Source: Chlamydiales bacterium
Lineage (GTDB): Bacteria > Chlamydiota > Chlamydiia > Chlamydiales > Simkaniaceae
Length of the DNA: 64,000 nucleotides
NCBI GenBank assembly: GCA_024233515.1
Contig: JACKPO010000002.1
Location: 62,001 to 126,000, forward strand
Reading direction: 5' to 3'
The notes under the pieces are model-generated. The model did not search any database. It had not been told where the DNA came from and saw only the letters and a list, made by a program, of their open reading frames with translations. The position numbers and the translations under genes were made by a program. Shown here one piece after another: positions 48,578-56,288 of this stretch. How positions within the stretch are numbered: the first letter of the stretch is position 1; each line of letters opens with the position of its first letter.

Positions 48578-49451
48578 GGATGAGCTTTTCAATGAGGGCG
48601 CCGATGGTTTCCTTCTCTTCGGATGGGGCGTAGCGGTAGGAAACTTGGGCATGCTCGAGGGCTTCTTCTCCTGTGAGATAGTCTGAGAGAATCCTATGGA
48701 TTTTCCAGCAGTGGTCGCCTGTTTTTTCACCAAATTTAGCGAGATGTTCTTCTAAAAGCGTGGGATCTTCCTTTTCTTGAAAGGCAAGAAGGGTAAGGCG
48801 GGATTGAATCTCTGGGTCGTTGATTTTCATCAGCTGGGTTTTTAGGCTCTCTTTTTCAGGAGAGGCTTCAAGGGTAGCATATTTTTCGAGCATGAGAGAA
48901 GGAACCTCTTGGTAACCCTCTTCAAGAATCGTGTGGGCGAGTTGAATCGCTCCGAGCTTTGTTGCTTCTTCGTAACAGAGTTTGAGTTCTCCTTTCCCTT
49001 TTTCTTGTTTTGCTTTTTCGAACCGTTTTTGGAGGAGGAAGTAGCGGCGGCCGATCTGTTTAAGATGTTCGGCGTAGTTGGAGATATCTTGCAGGGGAAA
49101 CCCCAGGCGGGCCATTTCATTTTCTTCACGGTCGATGAGAACGACGGTGGGGAAGTGATCGACGTTGTATTTTTCTTTCAGGGCATGGTTTTGAGAGAGG
49201 ATGGCTTCCTCTTGTCGGTTGAGTTCGGGGAAATCGACTTGAACGATGACAATCTCAGAGGCAAGAGATTCATCCGTCAAGGCCTTCATGAGAGATTGCG
49301 TGGGCTCCGACCCTTCAGAGCCAGTAAACACAAGGGCGAGGGGGAGGGAGTGCCCCTTTGCGAGATCGATCCCTTTTGAATAATCATTTGTCACGTGGGA
49401 GGTGGCCAGGAGGGGAGAGAGTGCTAAAAGAAATGGGAGAAGAAATTTCAT
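48528..49451 (-). CDS. secreted thioredoxin-fold protein lacking the CxxC motif
   Basis: A 307-aa protein with signal peptide (KFLLPFLLALSPLLAT). Residues 22-125 have a thioredoxin fold: LALVFTGSEGSEP, VIVQVDFPE and HFPTVVLIDRE with the cis-Pro at 101. Where relatives have WCxxC the sequence is GSEGSEPTQ (44-52), so it cannot do dithiol chemistry. Residues 130-300 are helical, TPR-like. It corresponds by position to CT783, a predicted disulfide isomerase next to rnpA/rpmH in Chlamydia. ATG 49451 is chosen because the signal peptide starts there; the longer frame to 49532 is not needed. Confidence 0.75.
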   Translation of the reverse strand: MKFLLPFLLALSPLLATSHVTNDYSKGIDLAKGHSLPLALVFTGSEGSEPTQSLMKALTDESLASEIVIVQVDFPELNRQEEAILSQNHALKEKYNVDHFPTVVLIDREENEMARLGFPLQDISNYAEHLKQIGRRYFLLQKRFEKAKQEKGKGELKLCYEEATKLGAIQLAHTILEEGYQEVPSLMLEKYATLEASPEKESLKTQLMKINDPEIQSRLTLLAFQEKEDPTLLEEHLAKFGEKTGDHCWKIHRILSDYLTGEEALEHAQVSYRYAPSEEKETIGALIEKLIPTESTDKSETEEDLTH

Positions 49452-49496
49452 AACTGCCCTATAATGGTTAAAAAAATATACCCCCATGTATAAGAA

Positions 49497-50000
49497 ATGA
49501 GTCGATTTCTGCCCACAATAATTCTTAGACACCGAAAGGAAAACCTAAAAAAGTGTAGTTTGCACGGCCTTGAAGAGCGTGAGGATGTGCACTTTTTAAC
49601 TTATCCGACCGATGAGATCCCCTTTTTAGAAGAGGGACTCCTTTTAGATTTAGAGGCGCCTCCTCTCAGTCAAGACGATGCGGGGAAACAGCTTTTTCTC
49701 ATTGATGGGACATGGAACTATGCAGCGGTGATGCACCGGCAGGTACCCTATCCCGAAAAATGGACCCGACGGAGTCTTCCTGCAGAGATTCGGACGGCCT
49801 ATCCTCGCAAACAAACGGGGTGCATCGATCCTGAGCGGGGGCTCGCCTCTGTTGAGGCTCTTTATGTCGCCCATTTACTCCTAGGGTATGAAGTAGAGGG
49901 GCTCCTTGATCACTACTATTGGAAGGAAGAGTTTTTAAAGATTAACTCAGAATTCCTTTCGTGTAATACCATTTCCCATCGACCTTTTCAAACGAGCTGA
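49497..50000 (+). CDS. DTW-domain protein (tRNA acp3U aminocarboxypropyltransferase-like)
   Basis: A 167-aa protein. It has LIDGTWNYAAVMHR (the D-x-T-W motif, about residues 68-81), RSLPAEIR..YPRKQ, and GLASVEALYVAHLLLG (S/T-x-E-A), the arrangement of DTW-domain (SPOUT-fold) enzymes that put acp on tRNA uridine using SAM. The N-terminal Cys-rich zinc part of longer homologues is missing. Starts 46 bases from the divergent thioredoxin-fold gene; the 3' end overlaps convergent ychJ. Confidence 0.7.
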   Translation: MSRFLPTIILRHRKENLKKCSLHGLEEREDVHFLTYPTDEIPFLEEGLLLDLEAPPLSQDDAGKQLFLIDGTWNYAAVMHRQVPYPEKWTRRSLPAEIRTAYPRKQTGCIDPERGLASVEALYVAHLLLGYEVEGLLDHYYWKEEFLKINSEFLSCNTISHRPFQTS

Positions 50001-50322
50001 TCTCGTGCATGAAATGTTCCTCTCCTCCAAAACGGAAGGTAGCGATAAACTGCACTGTCCCTTTGTCGTCCTCTTCTTCACTGAAGAGAACGTCGAGTTT
50101 GAGCCATTCTGTATTTTTGATATTGCTTTCAGCTTCTTTTCGATTAAAACGTGCTAGCGCATCCCCACGCATGGTTTGTTCGATATAATCAAGGTTGCCA
50201 AGTGTGTAGGCGGTGTAGCGAGAGCGCATCAGCGCCTCAGGAGTGGGCGCTTTCTCTTTTCCCTTCAAATAAGGTTCGCAGCACTGAGCATAAGGTTGTT
50301 TGCTTCCGCAGGGGCAGTTCAT
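49942..50322 (-). CDS. ychJ: YchJ-family SEC-C protein
   Basis: A 126-aa protein: MNCPCGSKQPYAQCCEPYL is the SEC-C zinc motif at the N-terminus and EALMRSRYTAYTLGNLDYI the NTF2-like YchJ core. Function of the family is not known. Length is near the usual 120-150 residues. Stop-start spacing places it directly after the transporter gene (one-base overlap at 50322), so they share a transcript. Confidence 0.88.
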   Translation of the reverse strand: MNCPCGSKQPYAQCCEPYLKGKEKAPTPEALMRSRYTAYTLGNLDYIEQTMRGDALARFNRKEAESNIKNTEWLKLDVLFSEEEDDKGTVQFIATFRFGGEEHFMHEISSFEKVDGKWYYTKGILS

Positions 50323-51515
50323 TAGAGGAGTTCCTTTGTAAATTCGATCGTCAATTCAAAGACCACAAAAATAGCAAGCAATGTCAGAAGAATCCTTCCA
50401 CCTGGCAATTGTTTGTGGATTGTTGGGTAGCCCTTGTAGTATCGACCGACCCAAACCATGAGGATGGGGAGCAGACCAAGGAGAAGGGCGCAGCCAATGC
50501 CTCCTGCATAACCCAAAGCGCGCAAGAAAATATTAGGGTTGATACTGGCAATAATAATGGGAGGGATGTAGACAATCAGAGCCAAAAGAACTTTTTTCCA
50601 TCCCACTTTTGCAACTTGGAGGCCGTCAGACAGGAAATCGAGAAGGCCGAGGGTAACTCCTAGAAAAGAGGTGGTTAACGCAAAAAAGCTGAAGGATTGT
50701 CCAATCCGATAGATCGGAGAATTTGGCAAGGCATACTTCAAGGGTTCAACAGCAGAGTAGCCCATCGCCTCCGCTTGGAGAAGACCGTGGGGGCCGTCAG
50801 GGGAAACAATCCCTAGGATGAGGTATTCCCAAACGATATAGGCTAGGAAAGGAAGGGATGTTCCTACTAAGATCGCAAATCGGATCATCTTAGGGCGGCG
50901 TTCCATGTAGGTTGTTAAGCTTGGAACAATTCCCTGATAACTAAAGGAGGTAAACATGACAGGGAGGGCCATCACAGCAGGAAACCATTGGATCCTCTGA
51001 AGGAAGGAGAGTTTTACCTCACCCCAACCAAGGACCACAAAAAAGAGGTAGCTAAGCCCAAGTCCAATCATCAGGAGAAAGTTGACTCGGTCAACAGCGC
51101 GGGTGCCGATATAGACAAAGGTTCCAAAAATAGCTGTAAACAGAAAGACCCCCATAGAATGAGGAAGTTTTCCTCCAAAAAGTTCGGAAATAAAGGCTCC
51201 TCCACCGGCCGCGTAGGCGATGGTTAGGCAGTAAAAGAGGAAGAGATAGAGAACCCAGGCCGCCGCTTTACCAATGGGGCCGAGAAGATGGTGGGCCATT
51301 GAAATAATATTTGCATCATTGGGCATCCAAAGGCAAACCTCCAGTAGGAGAAGACCTGTGCAAGCGCTGAAGAGATAACAAATTAAAAAAATAACGATAG
51401 CAGGCAAAAAGCCTCCCATTCCAGTCACAACGGGAAGGGCAAGCATCCCGGCACCAATCGCCGTTCCCCCTACTAGGAGGGCGCCACCGATTGCTTTGCG
51501 GAGTGAAAAATCCAT
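50322..51515 (-). CDS. tyrP: aromatic amino acid permease (TyrP/HAAAP family)
   Basis: A 397-aa membrane protein with 11 predicted helices. The N-terminus GGALLVGGTAIGAGMLALPVV is the hydroxy/aromatic amino acid permease signature; FTSFSYQGIVPSL and LITF-like helix repeats follow. It imports tyrosine or tryptophan by H+ symport, and Chlamydia carry tyrP copies with a role in host amino acid uptake. No Shine-Dalgarno of note. ychJ follows in the same operon. Confidence 0.85.
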   Translation of the reverse strand: MDFSLRKAIGGALLVGGTAIGAGMLALPVVTGMGGFLPAIVIFLICYLFSACTGLLLLEVCLWMPNDANIISMAHHLLGPIGKAAAWVLYLFLFYCLTIAYAAGGGAFISELFGGKLPHSMGVFLFTAIFGTFVYIGTRAVDRVNFLLMIGLGLSYLFFVVLGWGEVKLSFLQRIQWFPAVMALPVMFTSFSYQGIVPSLTTYMERRPKMIRFAILVGTSLPFLAYIVWEYLILGIVSPDGPHGLLQAEAMGYSAVEPLKYALPNSPIYRIGQSFSFFALTTSFLGVTLGLLDFLSDGLQVAKVGWKKVLLALIVYIPPIIIASINPNIFLRALGYAGGIGCALLLGLLPILMVWVGRYYKGYPTIHKQLPGGRILLTLLAIFVVFELTIEFTKELL

Positions 51516-51668
51516 TGGTTATCCTAAAGTTTTTCGAACAGTCTACACGAATAATCTTTTTGAGAGCAATAGACCGTTCGGAAAAATTTAATTGATAGCA
51601 TCGGGGAGTTGTCAAGAAATGACAGAGAGTGTATAGTGGTGGGTCACTGTTAAATATTAGGATGAACA

Positions 51669-51806
51669 ATGAAAGTACGTGCATCAGTTAAAGCAGACCC
51701 TACAAAAGGGGACAAGATCGTCAGACGACGCGGGCGTCTCTATGTGATCAATAAGAGAGACCCTAACCGAAAACAACGACAAAAAGGACCTGCAAGGAAA
51801 AAGTAA
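51669..51806 (+). CDS. rpmJ: 50S ribosomal protein L36 (zinc-free type)
   Basis: A 45-aa L36: MKVRASVKADPTKGDKIVRR, then RGRLYVINKRDPNRKQRQ. The Cys/His zinc ligands of the usual L36 (CxxC...CxxxxH) are missing, so it is the Cys-free form. rpsN starts directly after its TAA. Order rpmJ-rpsN is that of CT786-CT787. Confidence 0.95.
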   Translation: MKVRASVKADPTKGDKIVRRRGRLYVINKRDPNRKQRQKGPARKK

Positions 51807-51807
51807 T

Positions 51808-52113
51808 ATGGCTAGAAAAGCAATGATCGAAAAAGAAAAGCGAAGAAACCACCTCGTTAAGGTAAAGTGGGAAAAGCGCGAAGAACTGAAAAAAATCGTT
51901 CGCGATCTTACCACGACAGAAGAGGAAAAATTAGCCGCTCTTGAGAAACTTGGAAAAATGCCAAAGAATAGCTCAAAAATTCGTCTTCGCAATCGTTGCC
52001 GCTTAACTGGCCGCTCTCGCGGTTACCTCCGTAAATTCAATCTCTCCCGTCTCTGCTTCCGCGAGATGGCGAATGCAGGACTCATTCCAGGGGTGACGAA
52101 AGCTTCTTGGTAA
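51808..52113 (+). CDS. rpsN: 30S ribosomal protein S14
   Basis: A 101-aa long-type, zinc-free S14: MARKAMIEKEKRRN at the start and RCRLTGRSRGYLRKFNLSRL...GLIPGVTKASW at the end. Single base between the rpmJ stop and this ATG. A palindromic element separates it from its terminator. Confidence 0.97.
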   Translation: MARKAMIEKEKRRNHLVKVKWEKREELKKIVRDLTTTEEEKLAALEKLGKMPKNSSKIRLRNRCRLTGRSRGYLRKFNLSRLCFREMANAGLIPGVTKASW

Positions 52114-52129
52114 GACAGGCTTGCAGATT

Positions 52130-52292
52130 TATACCCAAACAACTTCAAAACCTGGATTTTCGGCGGCGCCAAAGCACCGCAATTTTCCGATCATAAGTGA
52201 CCTAATATTAAAAATATGAGGTCACTTATGATCGACGAATTTCGAAAGCTTTCGCGTTGCCCAAAACCAAGTTTTGAAGTTGTTTGGGTATA
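52130..52292. mobile_element. palindromic MITE-like element, family B
   Basis: Ends TATACCCAAACAACTTCAAA and TTTGAAGTTGTTTGGGTATA match over 26 bases with one mismatch; TA at both edges. Nested inside is a perfect 16-bp inverted repeat CGATCATAAGTGACCT (52188-52203) / AGGTCACTTATGATCG (52219-52234) around an AT spacer. No coding capacity. Same length as family A but different sequence. Confidence 0.75.
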
Positions 52293-52302
52293 AGTCGCAA
52301 AA

Positions 52303-52329
52303 CCACCGATTGATCGGTGGTTTTTTTTT
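52303..52329 (+). terminator. rho-independent terminator of rpmJ-rpsN
   Basis: CCACCGA-TTGA-TCGGTGG (52303-52320) followed by nine T. It sits 190 bases after the rpsN stop because of the inserted element. The minus-strand copy also has an A-rich start and could end transcripts of the GYF_2 gene. Confidence 0.8.
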
Positions 52330-52765
52330 AGGTGAGTTCTTCAAGAAGGTCGGGGAGAGAATCGAGTGTCTGCCAATCGTTCATTGTCTCATTCCAGAGA
52401 TAGGTCTTGGTCGAAATTTTCTCTTCTTCCCAAGCTTCTCTAAGAGCATGAAAGCTCATGGGTCCATATTGTCTTTCTTCCTCATCCAAATAGTACCAAA
52501 GAGGCTTGGGGGGCGCTGTTGCCACATCTTCAGAAGGGATAAAGGAAGGAGCAGGGCGCTCTTTTTTTGGGGCCACATCGATTGAAGGGGCTGTGACTCT
52601 TTTGACAGGAAGGATAAAGAGGAGAATCACTGCGATAATTCCTAAAACTGCGCCCAGGAAAAACCATAGGTTAGGATTTCTCCCACGTCTGCTTGCTGTT
52701 TGCGCGCAGAAGTATCCGATCAAAGTCCACATGATGAAGCAAAAGAGAAGGTACATAGGCAACAC
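52328..52765 (-). CDS. membrane protein with C-terminal GYF_2 domain
   Basis: A 145-aa protein. Two membrane helices occupy residues 1-55 (MYLLFCFIMWTLIGYFC; LWFFLGAVLGIIAVILLFILP), a proline-rich linker follows, and residues 85-140 are a GYF_2 domain (LWYYLDEEERQYGPMSFHALREA...W). It mirrors the N-terminal GYF_2 of the RDD protein at 12263. The GYF_2 domain probably recruits proline-containing partners at the inner membrane. Start at 52765 or 52756 cannot be decided. Confidence 0.75.
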   Translation of the reverse strand: MLPMYLLFCFIMWTLIGYFCAQTASRRGRNPNLWFFLGAVLGIIAVILLFILPVKRVTAPSIDVAPKKERPAPSFIPSEDVATAPPKPLWYYLDEEERQYGPMSFHALREAWEEEKISTKTYLWNETMNDWQTLDSLPDLLEELT

Positions 52766-52882
52766 CTCAAAATTTTCCTCGATGGTATCACATAGTGATA
52801 AAAAAGGCTCTTGAAAAAATTACTTACATCGTATTTACTACTCTCAGATTTTAACCAAAGCGATAAGCGAAAGAGGTCGATT

Positions 52883-53500
52883 ATGGAGTGTGTTCTTTGT
52901 CATCATAAAGTGCTTAACCCAGTGGCAGTGACTGATAGAGGCGGGGTTTATCACTTGCGCGCCATTTGTTCTTATCTTGCTCAGCAGCTCCTTAAAGAAA
53001 AAGAGGAAGCGAATCCTGAGCTTATGGATATGGGACGGATCCCTGTGGAGAAGATCGTTCAAAGAGATGTAGAAGGGCGAGTAACGCGCTATTTCCCTGA
53101 TCAGTTGGAGGATTGTGATGGTTGGCAATTCAATACCACACCACAGATCCAGGAACTTGCAGTTCGACTCATGACGGCTTTTGTTAAATCTGGCAATCCA
53201 GAAAGAGATCTTCATCAATTGTCAAAAGCTCGAATGGTTGAAATACGGAATGATCTCCTTCGCGCAGAAAACCTTGAAGATGAGTGTTGGCTTAAATCTG
53301 TTGGAGACATGTTTAGAGGGATGGGAACTGGGGGCTGGAGCGTCCTACTGGGGTGTGGATCGCTCGCAATCATTGGAGGTTATGAACTCGGAAGGAGCCT
53401 AGGGGTTTTTTCTTCTCCGAAAGAGGATGATAAGAGAAAGGCGCCAACGGTTACTGTGGATCCCGCTCTATTGGAAAGTCAGATAGCGACAAAGGTGTAA
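52883..53500 (+). CDS. U-box-like membrane protein, candidate effector
   Basis: A 205-aa protein. The N-terminal 62 residues resemble a U-box/RING-like domain: MECVLCHHKVLNPVAVTDRG, YHLRAICSYL and a C-terminal IPVEKIVQRD, compare CPxTxxxMxDPV...YExxxIxxWL. Cys3 and Cys6 keep one metal pair but the rest of a RING is missing, as in U-boxes. Residues 151-170 form a membrane helix (GWSVLLGCGSLAIIGGYELG). U-box proteins are E3 ubiquitin ligases in eukaryotes and some bacterial effectors. ATG 52883 with AAAGAGG before it is preferred to 52811. The U-box call is tentative. Confidence 0.6.
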   Translation: MECVLCHHKVLNPVAVTDRGGVYHLRAICSYLAQQLLKEKEEANPELMDMGRIPVEKIVQRDVEGRVTRYFPDQLEDCDGWQFNTTPQIQELAVRLMTAFVKSGNPERDLHQLSKARMVEIRNDLLRAENLEDECWLKSVGDMFRGMGTGGWSVLLGCGSLAIIGGYELGRSLGVFSSPKEDDKRKAPTVTVDPALLESQIATKV

Positions 53501-53573
53501 ACTTTTCTTTGGAAATTTGTAACTGTTTCGTTAGAATAAGAGGAGCATAACAACCAAAGGAAAGGATCTTAAG

Positions 53574-54026
53574 ATGGAAGATCAGTTTAAAGACCTCGAC
53601 ACAAAAGAACTGAAGTTTGCCGATACAGTGTTTGTTCGTGATATTGAAACACGCGTTTTTCAATCGATTGTGATTAAGTGTTTGGCAGAGATCGAGGGGG
53701 TCGCCCTTTTAGAGGGAAATCTTCTGGATAATTTGCTTGGCCGCGAGGGAAACGAACGGATCAAAGGGATCCATGTTGAGCAAGACTCCAAAAACCATTC
53801 GGTGAGCATTAAGGTCGAAGTCAACATTGCTCATGGCATTTCCATTCCTGAAAAGGCGGAAGAGATCCAGACAAAAATTGCTGCTGAAGTTTGTAAACTA
53901 ACGGGACTTCATGTTGCCGTTGTCCACGTTGTTTTCAAAGCTTTGATCTCCGATACTCCTCTAGAAAAAATCATCGAAGAGGAGATGGAAAAAGAAGAAG
54001 AGGAATTTAGCACGGAAGAGTTCTGA
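53574..54026 (+). CDS. Asp23/Gls24-family protein
   Basis: A 150-aa member of the Asp23/Gls24 (DUF322) family: LKFADTVFVRDIETRVFQSIVIKCLAEIEGV, then the central VSIKVEVNIAHG and a C-terminal acidic tail (EEEMEKEEEEF). In Gram-positives Asp23 forms membrane-associated envelope-stress complexes with AmaP. Here the next gene is AmaP-like, which strengthens both calls. One-base overlap (TGATG) with it. Good Shine-Dalgarno (AAAGGA). Confidence 0.8.
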   Translation: MEDQFKDLDTKELKFADTVFVRDIETRVFQSIVIKCLAEIEGVALLEGNLLDNLLGREGNERIKGIHVEQDSKNHSVSIKVEVNIAHGISIPEKAEEIQTKIAAEVCKLTGLHVAVVHVVFKALISDTPLEKIIEEEMEKEEEEFSTEEF

Positions 54027-54523
54027 TGAATTCTAGAAATCTTCTCTTTTCCGCCGCCCATTTTTTTGTGATTTTCTTCATTTTCGGTGTGGGATCACTT
54101 ATTTTCGCTCTTCCCTATGCTGAGACTTTTCGGATTCACGTGATCAATGGCCTTCTCAATCCAGGTGATCGTTTTCTCTATGTTGGAGGAGGGATTATTG
54201 CGTTTGGTTTGATTCTCTTCATTTGTTTATTCGCTCTGAATCGGAGGCGGTATTTGCAGATGGAATGCAAAGGGGCAACTGTTCAGGTTGAAGAACGGGT
54301 GATCCGTGATTGTGTCTCAACCTATTTCTCTGAAGTGTTTCCAGGGCAAGAAACGGTAACCGAAGTGGTGATACAGGGGAAATCGCTCATCGAACTCTTT
54401 GTCAACCTTCCGACCCCTCAAGAAGAGACCTTTTTTGAGCAGGTTGAGGAGGAGCTGGGGGGAATTTTAGCGCGAAAACTGGGCTATCAAGCGCCGTTTG
54501 CTCTTACCTTTGTTGAAACTTAA
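54026..54523 (+). CDS. AmaP-like membrane anchor
   Basis: A 165-aa protein with two membrane helices (FFVIFFIFGVGSLIFALPY, about 13-31; FLYVGGGIIAFGLILFICLFAL, about 49-70) and a soluble C-terminal part (VEERVIRDCVSTYF...VVIQGKSLIELFV). This is the build of AmaP (DUF322 partner). It likely ties the Asp23-like protein to the inner membrane. The last 20 bases overlap the convergent uvrC gene. Confidence 0.7.
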   Translation: MNSRNLLFSAAHFFVIFFIFGVGSLIFALPYAETFRIHVINGLLNPGDRFLYVGGGIIAFGLILFICLFALNRRRYLQMECKGATVQVEERVIRDCVSTYFSEVFPGQETVTEVVIQGKSLIELFVNLPTPQEETFFEQVEEELGGILARKLGYQAPFALTFVET

Positions 54524-56288
54524 GAAGTTCTTCGATATCTCGTCGGGAAAGCCCTTCTACGTTTTCGAGAGCCTCTTTTGTTGCTTCTTTGATTTGTTTT
54601 ACGCTTCCGAAATGTTTCAGAAGGAGGGTGCGCTTTTTAGGACCAATGCCAGGAATATCATCGAGCTCGGTTTGGATGAGTCGTTTTGAGCGCCGCTTTC
54701 GATGGTAAGAGATCGCAACACGGTGCGCTTCATCGCGAATCTGTTGTAAGATGAAGAGGGTTGAGGAGCGGGGAGAGAGGAAAATGGGATCTTTTTTATG
54801 GGGGACAAAGATCTTCTCGAAGTTGAGCCCTTTGTCGTGTCGTCCCTCTTCTTTAGCCAGAGAGATCACATCAACACTTGCAATATCTAGTTCCTTAAAG
54901 ACCTCGAGAGCGACATTTAGTTGTCCTTTTCCTCCATCGACCATCGCAAGATCGGGGAGTTCATCTTTCTCTTTTGCCTTCGTGTAGTGGCGTGTCAGAA
55001 CCTCTCGCATGGCTCCATAATCATCTGGTTTATCAACACCCTTGATCTTGAAGAGGCGTGTCCGTTCTTTATCCCGCTTCCCATCGGTAAAGCCAACCAT
55101 ACAAGCAACGAGATCGGTTCCCGAGATATTTGAGGTGTCAAAACACTCGATCCGGACAGGGCAGTGGGAGAGGTCGCACGTTTCTTGGAGATCGAGGAGG
55201 AGTTCCTCTTTCGATTGTTCTTCCGTGAAGAGGGCTTTGGCATTTTTTTCTGCGAGCTTTACGAGTTGATGTTTTTCTCCCTTCTTGGGTGCATAGAGGC
55301 GCACACCGATCAGTTCTTCGAGGGTTTCTTTGTGCTCGAGCTCTATAGGGAGAAGGACCTCTGGAGGCCCCTTATCTTGATAATGTTGCAGAAGAAACGT
55401 TTCCCAGATCCCTTGATCGGAAGAGGCAACCTCGACAAACTTATAGTGGTCCGCTCCAATGAGTCTTCCTTCTCGATACATCAGTTTGGCAATGATATGG
55501 CGACTTCCTTCATGGTAGAGAGCAAAAATATCGCAGTCTTTTCCTTTAGAGCGGATAATCGATTGACGACTCCGCGTCACATGCTCTACCTGCTCAAGTG
55601 TTTTCTGAAGCGCTCCCGCCCGTTCATACTCGAGGGCTTCGGAGGCAGCATCTCGTTCATCTTTGAGCGTTGAGATCACCTCTTTATCGTTTCCTTTCAA
55701 GAAGTCAATCGCCCGTCTCACCTCGGCGTCATAGGCCTCTTTTGTGCAATGGCCAGCGCAAGGAGCAAGGCACCGCTTAATCGAATAAAGGAGACACGGC
55801 CTTGATCGTGAAGTCAGTTCCCGGTCGCTACACTGTCTAAGTTTAAAGATTCGCATCATCAGATCAAGGGTCTGCCGCGCCGCATAAGCGCTGGTATAGG
55901 GACCGAAATGTAAGAGTCCCTCTTTTGGCTTCCCCCGATAACGGGCAATCTTAATCATGGGCCATTTGTGCTTGTGGTTGATGCTCAAACTAATAAAGGT
56001 TTTATCATCTTTGAGGAGGACATTATACTTAGGTTGGTGCTGTTTGATGAGGTTATTTTCTAGGAGAAGAGCTTCCTTTTCAGAAAAGGTGACAATTGTC
56101 TCAATCGATGCGACATGACAGGTAAGAAAGGGGACCATCATCCGCCCATCACGACCAGGGACAAAATATTGTTTGACCCGCTGCTTGAGCTGTTTGGCTT
56201 TCCCAATATATAAAATTTTTCCTAGCTTGTCTTTCATCAGATAGACGCCAGGCTCTCTAGGAAGGGTTTCTAATGTTTCCTTATCCAT
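54504..56288 (-). CDS. uvrC: UvrABC excinuclease subunit C
   Basis: A 594-aa UvrC, making both cuts around DNA lesions. GIY-YIG domain at residues 13-95 (GVYLMKDKLGKILYIGKAKQ), UVR motif near 205 (EVISTLKDERDAASEALEYERAGAL), RNase H-like nuclease (RIECFDTSNISGTDLVACMV, ...LAMVDGGKGQLNVA), and a C-terminal HhH (DDIPGIGPKKRTLLLKHFGS). The start overlaps the mutS stop by one base. Same order as CT791-CT792. Confidence 0.95.
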   Translation of the reverse strand: MDKETLETLPREPGVYLMKDKLGKILYIGKAKQLKQRVKQYFVPGRDGRMMVPFLTCHVASIETIVTFSEKEALLLENNLIKQHQPKYNVLLKDDKTFISLSINHKHKWPMIKIARYRGKPKEGLLHFGPYTSAYAARQTLDLMMRIFKLRQCSDRELTSRSRPCLLYSIKRCLAPCAGHCTKEAYDAEVRRAIDFLKGNDKEVISTLKDERDAASEALEYERAGALQKTLEQVEHVTRSRQSIIRSKGKDCDIFALYHEGSRHIIAKLMYREGRLIGADHYKFVEVASSDQGIWETFLLQHYQDKGPPEVLLPIELEHKETLEELIGVRLYAPKKGEKHQLVKLAEKNAKALFTEEQSKEELLLDLQETCDLSHCPVRIECFDTSNISGTDLVACMVGFTDGKRDKERTRLFKIKGVDKPDDYGAMREVLTRHYTKAKEKDELPDLAMVDGGKGQLNVALEVFKELDIASVDVISLAKEEGRHDKGLNFEKIFVPHKKDPIFLSPRSSTLFILQQIRDEAHRVAISYHRKRRSKRLIQTELDDIPGIGPKKRTLLLKHFGSVKQIKEATKEALENVEGLSRRDIEELLKFQQR

